From Nymphaea colorata (Eukaryota; Streptophyta; Magnoliopsida; Nymphaeales; Nymphaeaceae): a stretch of 42,644 nucleotides of DNA. The position numbers were made by a program, and so were the translations under genes. The DNA lies in assembly GCF_008831285.2 (NCBI RefSeq), contig NW_022204746.1:1-42644 (forward strand), in the 5' to 3' direction. Position 1 is the first letter of the stretch; each line of letters starts with the position of its first letter. The notes under the pieces were generated by a model. The model ran no database searches. It was not told the origin of the DNA and saw only the letters and a program-made list of their open reading frames with translations. This document shows positions 27,801 through 38,600 of this stretch, in pieces.

Positions 27801-30800
27801 GCTTTCTTCCTGAAAAATTTTTTGTTCCTTATTCTCGTCCTGCTGCTGGATCTCTGCTTCTTGAGCAGCCTTTTCGTTCTTCTTATGCACCACATCTTCC
27901 TTTTTGAATTCTTGAGAAGTCCTCAATCTATTTGAACATTCTTCCTCATGACTTTCCAGTGTGGAAGCAAACTTTTCCTCTATTTTTTCCTGCTGCCAAG
28001 TCTCTTCTTCTTGAGCAGCCTTTTCAGTCTTCTTATGCACCTCATCTTCCTTTTTGAATTCTTGAGCAATCTTCAATCCATTTGAACGTTCCTCCTCATG
28101 AGTTTCTAGTGTGGAAGCAAACTTTTCCTCTGTTTTTTCCTGCTGCCAAGTCTCTTCCAGTCCCATCGGTTCTTGAGCAGCCATTTGTTTGATCAGATTC
28201 ATCTTCTCTTGATTCATGGACTCTTGAGCAGTCTCCAGTGTATCTGAGCATGCTCCCTGTTGATGAATCTCTCCTGTTGCAGTTACTTTTCCATCAACTT
28301 CATTTCCCACCCAGTATTTTTTATCAGTTTCTATCTTCTCGCTTTCCATATGCTGCTGAGTTGTTTGAACAGCCTTCATAGTCATACCTGTATCGTGTTC
28401 ACCCATAATTTGTTTCTTCATACCATCCTCCCTTCCATGAGAACAATGATCAGATTCTACTTTCTTCTCATTTTGCTTCCTTTCACAAATCTCAACAGCT
28501 GCATTCTCCATCTTCTCACTTACCCTACATATGTGAACCTCCTCCTCTTGAGTTGTTTGAATAGCCTTCATACCTGTATTGTGTTCTGTCATAATTTGTT
28601 TCTTCATACCATCCTCCCTTCCATGAGAACTATGATCAGATTCTACTTTCTTCTCATTTTGCTTCCTTTCACAAATCTCAACAGCTGCATTCTCCATCTT
28701 CTCACTTACCCTACATATGTGAACCTCCTCCTCTTGAGTTGTTTGAACAGCCTTCATACCCGTATCGTGTTCAGTCATAATTCGTTTCTTCATACCATCC
28801 TCCCTTCCATGAGAACGATGATCAGATTCTACCTTCTTGTCATTTTGCTCCTTTTCACAAATCACAACAGCTGCATTCCCCATGTTCTCCCTTACCCTGC
28901 ATGTGTGAACCTCCTCCACTTGGTGTTCTCTTCTGTTCGTTTTCTGATCACGGGAATCTGAAACCACACTTGTTCCCTTCCTTGCTTTTTCCTCAGTGCA
29001 TTTCTGGACAAGGACAAAACTCCTTTCTGTTTTTTGAAGTTCAAAACGCTCCAAGGAGGTTCCACTATTTCCTTGTGCCTGTGTTGCTCAAGACAATGAG
29101 TCCCTTCGTTAATTTTGTTCTTATCAGACTCCTTGACAACTTCTGATCCATTCTCCAGACTCTTCTTGGCGCATTCCTCATCCAGGTCAAGACAACTTTG
29201 CTTCTCTGGATAGTGAGAATCTTTCTTCGGAGGTCTCCTCTCCTTATGTTCTTCTTGGCAACATTCTTTATACTCACAGTCTGATACTTCAAGAGTCATC
29301 TCTAAAGTGCACTCAAAGAATTCTTGAGCACTGTCACATTCTTCTTGCACCTTGTTCCTTTTCTCCTCTCTGTCAGTTTCTTCTTTCTCCATGTTCTTTT
29401 TTCCTTTTTGTCTGTGAACTTTTTATTGTTTTTTAGACTATTTTTTCTTCTTTCCCTGAACTCCTTTGCTAGCTTTAGCTTGGCCTTTGCTTCCTCCATC
29501 ACTTCCTTCATTGCAGCTGCAGAGGCAGCAGCAGCTGAATTCATGTCAACCTCAACATCTAGGAAACGAGGTGAACTCTGTTTTGAGGCCTCTTCTGCTG
29601 AGAAAGTTCCTGAAGCAGCCATGGCATGACGTTGTCGACTGCTGTTCCTCCCATTAAGCAAATCACTGTTCTCATAAAAACTGGTGCTTGTACCCAGCCT
29701 TTTTTCAGAAATACCTCGCTTATTTGAATCATGCTTGATGCCTAACATGGGAGGTGGTCTTGAAGGAGGTGGCAGTTCCGTAGGCTGAGTCTGAAGGCTA
29801 ATCTCAGTAACAGACAAAAATACATCCTTTGACTCGTACTTATCAACACCATAGTCATGGTACGAAGGATATACATGTGAATTAACGAAAGGGCCATCTT
29901 CCAACTGACAGGGCTTCAACGTGGCATCTAAGTCGTCTTTCTTGAGCTCATGTCTGAACATTTTAGGTAGGGAATTATCTTTAGAGTCACTTAACAAGGT
30001 TCTCTTTGGCGACTTCAAATCGGCTATATTGTCAAGCTTTATTTCTGCTACCTTTTCAGTGACAATAGATGCACTGCTTGCATTAATGCTACCTTTTGTG
30101 TTACGAGTCTCCACAGAGGAAAGTCAGGATCAACCACAATTGTGCTCTTTGAAGCAGCATCGAGTTCTGAAACAAGCATTTCCCTTTGGGCATTCTCTTT
30201 GCTTTTGTGATTTATTATTTGAGGTGACATATCCAACTGCATTTGGTTACCACACAATTGCTGATTTGCAGATTTTGAAGCAACTGAGATGTTCTCTGAA
30301 ACAGAGGTAGAGATTCCATCTGAATTGTCCATGCGAATACTGGAAATTTTGGTAGGAACCTTCTCTAAGGCTTCTTTTCTCCATCAACTCTGTTAAAAGA
30401 AAATCTCAGATCACTTTGTTGATGTCTTCTTCAACAAAGCAGAACATACAGATAGGCCAACATAACAATGAGCATGGCATTAACCACATGAATAAAGGAG
30501 ACACTGAGAAAGAAGGCATAGTGGCATCAGTTTGAAGTTTGTATACACAATATAATGTTAATGTTCCATATCTTACTATAGAAAGTGCAAGAGCATAAAT
30601 CCATGCACATAAGGTGAAAAGAAAAAATAAGTCACTTTTTTCTGCGCTAGACAAATACCGTTGGGATCAGGTCATAATCGGTTCTCCAAATGAATGCATG
30701 TCTACTTGTCTAGTAATGCTAACATTAGGTTGTTCATCAACTCTCCAGCTAGGGCATCTTGAAAATGGTGCTGGTACAACATGCTCAAGTCCATGAAGAG

Positions 30801-32451
30801 GATGCACCAAATCCATCATGTTTGGCACTGATGGCTCAAAAGGAAACGTAGATTCTTGTTATATACATTCATTTAGTCCATATATTAGTCACCCAAATGC
30901 ATGTCATGTCCTCTCAGTAATACCTGAGCTTCATTTCTGACCTTTCTTCTTGCTCTTGGGATTGGCCAACTTTTGCTTCTACATGTACATTCAGAATTTA
31001 CAATTTATTGAATGTACTTAGTCTTACAGCTTTGAGAACTACCATCGACCAAATAGAGATGAGAGGCATCAACTAATGACAATCTATTAAAGTTTCCTAC
31101 CCAGACCCAAAAGACATGATACTACAGCTCGCATATTTATACTTTTCATAGTTACAGAAATCTTGCAAAGAGCTCACAAGTTGAATTAGGAAGTGAATTT
31201 CTTTTATGCTTTTAAAGCTTCAGGAAGAGTTAGATTCACCAATATAAGCCGAACGTTCATAACATTAGGATCATTTTCATGTCATAACTTAAAAGAACTG
31301 CTATTCATTTTCCATTTGTTCGATTTTTTTTTTTTGGTTCAAAACACTAAAGTACATACTCGTTCAGTAGAATCCACCTTTCCGTTCTTATTCTTTCCAC
31401 ATACGCTTCGGTCATATTTGACATTGATCAGGCTTTCCAATTCACTTCTTACCCTAGTATTTCATCGCTAACCTACGGAGTTGACCATTCCTCCTTTTCT
31501 GTTTTATATGTATTTTTCAGCCGGGAGATCCTTGTACCCGTTTCAAAAATAACTAAGAGAAGAACAAGAATGACGGAGTTGATGAACATAATCCTTGATA
31601 CGACATCCTTTCCTCGCTCTTTCTAGACAAAGACGACCAATATCCATGTTCGTTGCCAAAACCAAGCAGAGCTTCTCCTTTTACTTGAAAGACGTGCAGC
31701 GTTCCGGCTCTGCATCCCTTCTACGAGTAGATTGCGAACAAAATCGACACAGCAGAACGCAGAAACAGAGAACCCAAAGTCAAGTGAGAAAAAGAAAAAC
31801 AAGAGCTCAAGTATTAGTCACCATGACAGTAGTAGAGTGATGATGGAAGTGGCAGAAGCCACAAAAATAGGAGTAGCTGTAGAAGCTGCAACAGTTGCAG
31901 TAGTAATAGTAGTAGCAGCAGCAGCAGTAACAATAGTGGTGGTAGCACTAATGTAATAGCAGTGAAAGACAAGGAACGATTTCTAGTTCCAGAAAGAATC
32001 AACTAAGGACGAAAAGAATGAAGCAGAAAAGGAAACACTCACACATAGCGGGCTTTCTTAGCAGAATCACCCCTAAAACCCTTCATTTCAGCAGTGGCCT
32101 GAGATCGTCCGAGCAGCTCGTCGAGCGAGACAGTGAAATCACAAGCGAACCCGCCAAAGATGTCCGCATAGGAGTCGCCGGAGACTAGCGCGACCTCGCC
32201 GTCGTAGTCGCTGGCGAGCTCGAGGAACGGCACAGGAGGCGTCTTCTGAGCAGGGGAAGGACCACGGAATATCTCGGCGTAGTCGTCGACGCAGGGGGAA
32301 ACGAGGGGACAGTGTATTTCGGGGGACCGCCGAATACGTCGTCGTAAACGGTCCGAGTAGGAGGGAAGCCATTGCCATTGGCGGCCTTCTTTCCGCTGTG
32401 TGCACGGAAGCCATGGCGGCCTCTCAGGACTGATGGCCTCACCTCCTCCAT
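24807..32451 (-). CDS. AUL1: Auxilin-like J-domain protein (AUL1 type; reading frame broken at six places)
   Basis: J-domain co-chaperone that recruits Hsc70 to strip clathrin from vesicles, in the cytosol. Eight exons on the minus strand: 32451-32043, 30389-26488, 26375-26342, 26163-26105, 25847-25782, 25701-25612, 25435-25259, 24842-24807. The N-terminus has [19 protein letters not shown] and [10 protein letters not shown], the repeated motif of this family. Exon 2 encodes VTEISL...PPPSRPPP, an Ala-rich [12 protein letters not shown] helix, then a very long Glu/Lys-rich coiled coil with tandem repeats, then Ala/Glu/Arg repeats. The last exons encode [20 protein letters not shown] and a J-domain with intact HPD. 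Frame breaks lie near 32305, 30375, 30120, 29397, 29068 and 26527. One added base at each gives 1592 aa with all phases closed; Arabidopsis AUL1 is of similar size. As written, translation from 32451 stops after 88 residues. Family call is strong; functionality is uncertain. Confidence 0.9.
27841..28160 (-). repeat. Coding tandem repeat, 150-bp period (AUL1 exon 2)
   Basis: Units start at 27841, 27991 and 28141; the first two are full length and the third partial. Each encodes about 50 residues of the type [21 protein letters not shown]...[18 protein letters not shown], a charged helix-forming block. Confidence 0.9.
28371..28925 (-). repeat. Coding tandem repeat, 186-bp period (AUL1 exon 2)
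   Basis: Three units of 186 bp, anchored by CCATCCTCCCTTCCATGAGA at 28423, 28609 and 28795. Each encodes 62 residues containing [33 protein letters not shown] and [10 protein letters not shown]. The two nearest the C-terminus are most alike; the N-terminal one has diverged. The unit at 28423 carries a 6-bp insertion. Confidence 0.95.
31865..31955. repeat. Imperfect (GTA/GCA)n trinucleotide repeat in AUL1 intron 1
   Basis: Interspersed GTA, GCA and GTG triplets for about 90 bp near the 5' end of the 1.65-kb first intron. The open frames it creates on both strands are artefacts of the triplet repeat. Confidence 0.8.
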
Positions 32452-33384
32452 GGCGGAAACCTCCCCACAAGCCGGAAGAGAGACAGAGGGGATTCAGAAC
32501 AAAGAGGAGGGAGGAAGGGCGCGGGGAAGAAGACGGTGACGGTGGTGCTGAAGATGGTACTATTATTTTTGTTCCAATTTTTTTTTTTTTTTGTCCTCCT
32601 CTTCTGCTTTTATACCTTGAAAGTTGTACTCCAAACACCCCAGAATTTGGTCTCCTTTATTTTCCTTTTCTCTGCCTCCTTTCCTTCCTTTTCCCCTTTT
32701 CTCTCTCTGGCTCTCTGGTTCATCGTCTTCTTTCCGTCCCACGGCGATCGGCGATTTTTTGGCGATATTGGCCTTAATACGGAGGGTGGAGACCCGGGAT
32801 TCGTGGAAAAATTACGTAAACAACCTTCACGAATTGATAAAAATGCTATGGTTTGAAAAGAAAATGGAGGGCGTGGGAAGGAGACGGGGGCGCACAGTCA
32901 TGTCACGGCTGGCTGTTTGTTTTATTATTATTAAATGACTACAGAAGACGGGGACATCCCAGCCACGGCCTACTACTTCTTCCTTCTTCCCTTTTCCCGT
33001 TGCTAACTTGAAAAGAAAAAGCAGGCACACGCCGGCCGGCCCTCTCTCTCTACTCTGTTGGCCCCGGAGAAATTCTCCGGCCGGTGCGTGAGAGATAGCA
33101 GTTTGAGCAGTTTGGGTAGCTGCTTTGATGAGAATCATGCTTGCCTGAATCAGCCGGTGCGCATTCTCTTACCCAAGCAACTCAAGCCCCTTTCAATATG
33201 TGCGTCAACTCGCTGACTCTGCCCCATATTATAAAAAGTTCAACCACGATAAACATTTCGTTTTAAAATTTTTGGAATAATTGGAATTGTTTAAAAGTTA
33301 CCAGTACATGCTGAAAACGAATGCGTAGGCCGGCATAAAATTGGTTTTCTTTTTCTATACAACAGTGATTGTGGTCTAATGGGG

Positions 33385-33399
33385 GTATATATATATATA

Positions 33400-33431
<32 letters not shown>
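33385..33431. repeat. Compound (TA)n(GA)n microsatellite
   Basis: A TA run passes through ATGG into a GA run. Confidence 0.95.
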
Positions 33432-33434
<3 letters not shown>

Positions 33435-35507
33435 AAAAGTCCAATAAGTTGACGTATCATTGTGGTCAAGCATGAAACACATTGGAGTTGCTAGCTTTCA
33501 CCTTTTTGGTTAAACATCTAAAGCATAAAACTTGAAAGTGTACTTTCTTCTTCTTTTTTTAATTTGTGGAGCAACTTTTTTCAACGAACCAACTGAGCGG
33601 ATCATGCCTCCCATTCGGATCTGCTGAAATAATGGATGACGATGGCATTAGTACAAGAGTTCCAAACTCTCTCTCTCTCTCTCTCTTAACTCTTAAGGGC
33701 ATGTTGCTTTCAATCTGCTCGTGAAGTTGAACTCTGGAATCCTCCTTTAGGCTACCAAAAACCTAATTTCTTTATCAAAACAAAAACTGAAAATGTAGTT
33801 CTTAATATTTCTCTGCATGTATGTCTTGAGGGCAAACCCAAGATCTTAATTAGAAATTCTTGTTTCTCAAATTAATTGCGCAGACATAATAAATTATATA
33901 TATATATAAATATATCATTGCTTCCTGTTCGGGCTTCATTCGTCACCTTTTGTTTTGTCCTGCTTCCTTCTTTAGAAGCCTTATAATATTGAAGTCTGCC
34001 CTTCTTCTGGTCTTCTTGTGTTTTTTTCTCTTTTACTGGAAAAAGGCAAAACGCAGGCTAACTTTGACAGATGAATCTGCTAATTGGTGGAAATATATCA
34101 CCAATACAAGCAATTAGACTTGAATCTGTAATGTTGCTGCTAAAAAGGAGTTGATTTCGACTGCGCAATTGTATTCTGCAAGTGGGCAGCCATTGCAGCA
34201 AAGTTGGTAAGGCTCCAACCGGCTAAAACAAACCGACACTTTCATTCCCACTCCTCACAAGTATGAAGTACCCTTTACTTGGAAACGGAAGCTGGCTACT
34301 TAGGTGGGTGTTGGGGCAATTCTGCTGAAAATTCTCGTGCCTGTTGTTGCGTAAACTGCCTCCATATGGTTACGTTACTTGCTGCTGAGATATTGTTAGG
34401 TAAGAACACATGAATATTTCCGATTCACACAAATATTTGGGTTGCTTGAATTGGAGATCTGAATGAGAAGATTGCTTCCATAGGCTCCACCAGTAAACGA
34501 AGTTGTGAGGAAGGGGAGGACGTGTTTGTATGTGACGGAGAAGAGTTGCTTTCTGCAAACTGCAAACAAACACTTGGTGTCTTCTTATGGGCGACTGACT
34601 ATACGTCTTCTCCCCGGATTGCATTAAAGCGCCAAGAGAACTGAAAAGAACGTTTGTGTTGTGCGCATCACGTTTAACTCATGCCCGCCTCTTCTCAACG
34701 GATATTAAATCCGAGATTTGGAGGTTTTTTGTTTGTCTTCTGGTGGAGACCGTTTGTGGGGAAATTAACATTTTGGGTGGCAGTACTTTGCGGCCAACGT
34801 CCGACAAAGGGCCTCTACTTTCTCTATTTTATTTTATGCGCACGAGCAATAGGTTCTGGAGACAACTACCAAACGAGGAAGGCTTCTCTTCTCCTCCCTT
34901 CTTCCCATTAAAGAGACATATATATATATAGGCTCCAGTGAGACGACCGTATTACCTTTCCCTTCATGTAGAAGCCATGGAGAAGAATTAGCATGTCCAA
35001 GGGTTGATTGGAGTTCTTTATCTTGTTTTGTTTTGTTAGGAACTCCAGTCCACTTTTGAATATAAAGATATATATAGTTGGATCTATGTTTATGTAACGT
35101 GATTCGAATAGTTATAAATTTGTAATTGGATCCAAAACCATAGGCCCCGCCGCTTCCCTCTATTTAAAGGAGCATAGAGTTCATCTGAGATGAAAAAGTC
35201 ATTTTTAGGTTGTGTTTGATAGCTTCGGATCTTAAATTTGATGTTGCATTAAAAGATGTATTTTGAGAAATTTTCATTTTGTTTAAATCGATACTATGTG
35301 TTAAAAATCTGTTAATTATTTTATTGTCTTGCTTTATTTTAATCTCAATTTCTGTTATTTATTTTCTGCTTTTATTTCATATATGTCGTCCTTCTTTACC
35401 CTAGTTGTGACTGCTCCATCATACACATCTCAACATGGTCACTAGGCTTTTAAGCGGTAAAGATTTTGTTTGAAGATCTCCTTACCTTGCAATAATCTTT
35501 TTGCATC

Positions 35508-35511
<4 letters not shown>

Positions 35512-35545
<34 letters not shown>

Positions 35546-35560
35546 GAGAGAGAGAGAGAA
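35512..35560. repeat. Compound (TA)n(GA)n microsatellite
   Basis: A TA run of about 14 units is joined by AAA to a GA run, the same TA-to-GA arrangement as 2.1 kb upstream. Confidence 0.95.
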
Positions 35561-35640
35561 TTTGAAATGTGATCAGTACAAACAAAAACACAAAAACCGT
35601 CACTTCTTTCTCTCTGACAGACTGCACTCATGTTAAAAAT

Positions 35641-38600
35641 TAAAATAAAAAGTTATGAGGGCGTTGCTAGAGATAAAAAGGGAAAAACTTGGGTCGTACT
35701 GCCCACCCGACGGTTCGGCCCTACCGATCGGCCTAACGGCAATCTGTTGGTCAGATGGGATCGGAGCAGAGAAAGAGGGGGAATTAGGTAGAGAGCGAGA
35801 GCACGGTTCTGCCGGCGGCTGAGTGGGTTAGGGAGGGGAGGGGCAGTTTCGGTAATCCGGTTAGGGTTTCGGAATCGGCGTAGCGGCGCGGGCTTCCGAG
35901 GAATCCACAAATCGGCGAGTTTTTTTGGGCTCCTTTTCCTTGCGCTTAAAATATAGCCCTGTGAGGCCCCATCTTTTACATTTTTGGCCTTCCCTTTATA
36001 TTTAGTTATTTTATAGGTTGGGTGTGTTTTCAAAGGGGGCCGCGGGAAAGAGTTGCGGCGGGAGGGTGATGGATGGGGCCTTTTGTTCCTTTCAAACGCG
36101 CGTGGGGCCAACACATGCTTTCGCCGGCATCTTGTAGAGACTCCCTTCACTTAGCCTCGAATTACTGTCACGTCCTTGCCCTTGCCCTGCCCCCCCACGG
36201 CCTACCACCTCTCACCTTCATTCCGTTTGTTTGTGCTTGTTGAGGATGTAGGGACACGTTTGGACCACTCAAACACTAGATTGAACTTTTTTTCAAAACG
36301 TTTAAAGCAGTGTTTATGTATATATGAGGTATTTGTGAATATCAATCTCTTTTTGTTGCCCTACCTGACCTGGATTAGTGGCGCATCAAAAGAAAAGTTG
36401 CGTCAAGTCAATTCGATTCTTGTGAGCGCTATTTTCCTTTTCCTGTATTGTATGGAGGTAGAACATTTTATCGAATAGAACATAGATTTAGTTTTCTCCA
36501 AACACTAAAGCAGCCCTGGACTCTAGGCATTAGAGGGGGGAGGGGAGAGGTTTAGCCCTCTCTTTTAAGCCATAGGTCATAATCCTTTCACTAACTGTGT
36601 AATTCAAATCGACCCTAAGAAATGTTACTTTTATTTTAAGGGTAGACAAACCGTTGGTACCCATTTTGGGGTCAGACAAGTCTACATATATGTATGTGGG
36701 TTTTACTGTTTAGACCGTTGCGTCCTGTCTCTTCCTCGCAAATGTGTCTGATGAACCGTCGATTTTCTTTGTCCCTAATAAGCTAAATAAAATAGTGAAT
36801 TTAAGAGTATGGGCAGATTATGGGTTAAGAATGAAACGGTACTCAAATAAATGGGCATGTTCCAATGTCCATGTCGTCGGTTCACTTAAAGTCATAGTAA
36901 ATCTCCTTGAATTCTTTGTATTTTACCAACTCTTTTGAAACCACTTGGCCACTTGGGGATGCTACTAATTGTTGAATGTTGCGAAACGTGACCTCTTCTT
37001 CTTCTTTTTTTATCCATTGATGGGCAAGTTGGGTATTAAAATTTTACATCAATGGAGATGGAGATGGAGATGGCCGGGGGATTTGAACGTTTTTTTATGA
37101 CGTTGGACACTCTAGTGAAGTGGGTGAAAGCTCCTGTTAGCTACTTTTTTTTTTTTTCTCAATGCCTTGCACATTTCTTATAAGTTATATAACCTTTGCC
37201 TCTTAAGGGCGGTTTGGAAAGAGGAACAATGCTTTACTATTTTATTAATTAATATAATACTTTTTAAAATGTCTAATAAATCTAACCTTTTTTTGTGTGT
37301 TTAGATGTGTGAGATAATAACAAACGGTCTCTTAATATATTATTTATTCATGATCGAATGCCCGCTATGACATCATTTGGTGGGTCTACCTTTGTTGGAC
37401 TAGTTTAGCTCCTCTCCCGCCTTAGTGGCCCCCAATTTGATGAGCTAACTCGGTGTTGTAAAGCACCAAATGTTAATGTTGTTCCTGCTTTCTTACAATT
37501 ACAATTATCTAAGTGGACTTGTGAAAAAGGAAGGTGGACTCTTAAAAAATCTAACCAATGACGTCATTCCTCAACTTAGAATGCACATATCCAAGAGAGT
37601 TTAGCACAATGAGGGAGCAGTTGGGTTAGCAAATATTGACACCCGCATACTTTTCTTTTCATTATTAATATTATTGTTTTAATTTGAGAAGATGGGATTG
37701 CTTTTAGAAAAGTGGTCACTCTCTCTCTCACTAAACTACTGCACCATATCATATCCATGAGAGTATGATTGTGATGTATCGTTTGATAAGAAGAAGCATT
37801 CAGCAGGGTTTATTAGTTAAGAGACCATTAGCGGCATAGTGGAGTCCGTCATTGCATTTACAACGGAGGCTGTATGGGATGACGAGGGAGAACCAAGAAA
37901 AGGGATGGCCTGGCACGTAAATAGGGGATGGAAGGGAGGGGTGTTTTCGGTAGTGGGTTGGGCACATGGTGCCGCCGCCTGGGTGGGGTCAGTGGGCTCC
38001 ATTTTCTATTGCTTCTGTCCCAGCGGCAGCGCCGATTGAACCTCTCCTCCTCCTCCTTTTATTTTATTTTATTTATTTTTGAGAATTCGACTGGCAAAAG
38101 GGGCGCGCGCCTTGGTTCAGCTCAGCAGCCGCGAGGAATTCTCGAGAGTTACATGGAGGAGAAAAAAAAAAAAAAAAAAAACCCCTAAAATGACATGAGT
38201 GGGGTCCACAAGCCGCTGAGCTGGAGCCTGCTCAGGCACGAACTTGCACGTCCTCCTCGGGTCCCATGCAGCTCCTCCCAAACTACCTAAACCCCCACTC
38301 TTCCTCAACATTTCCACAACGAAACCCCGCACCCATGTCAAGTAGTATCGCCAACATCTCGTCATATATTTTGGACTTGTAGCCAAAAAAAATTCATTTT
38401 TACTGTATGTTTTCCCTGTTTTTCTTTTTTTATTTTTTACAAAATAATTGGAAAGCGGGGTCCAGCCGGCCACCGCCCAATCTTTTGACCTTTCACCGGC
38501 CGGCCGTCATCTTCTACTTTTTAAAGAGATAAATTGAAGTTCCGAGAAATAAGGCGAGATTTTCAAAACTCGCCTACTTTTTTATTTTTTTGGGTTCATA

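Larger units (their letters stand above)
32452..35640. other. AUL1 upstream region and AT-rich intergenic DNA
   Basis: The first few hundred bases should hold the AUL1 promoter and leader, with pyrimidine-rich tracts near 32580-32740 on the plus strand. Beyond are two compound AT/GA microsatellites and a CT run near 33670-33688. No supported gene. Confidence 0.5.

Noticed and set aside
28260-28961. 233-residue open frame on the plus strand
   Set aside because: Antisense to the 186-bp coding repeats of the AUL1-type gene; its repeated Leu/Phe/His-rich sequence is just the complement of the Glu/Lys codons.
35653-36150. 165-residue minus-strand open frame
   Set aside because: Basic, Pro/Arg-rich translation of a GC-rich patch with no recognisable motif, splice support or homologue known to me.
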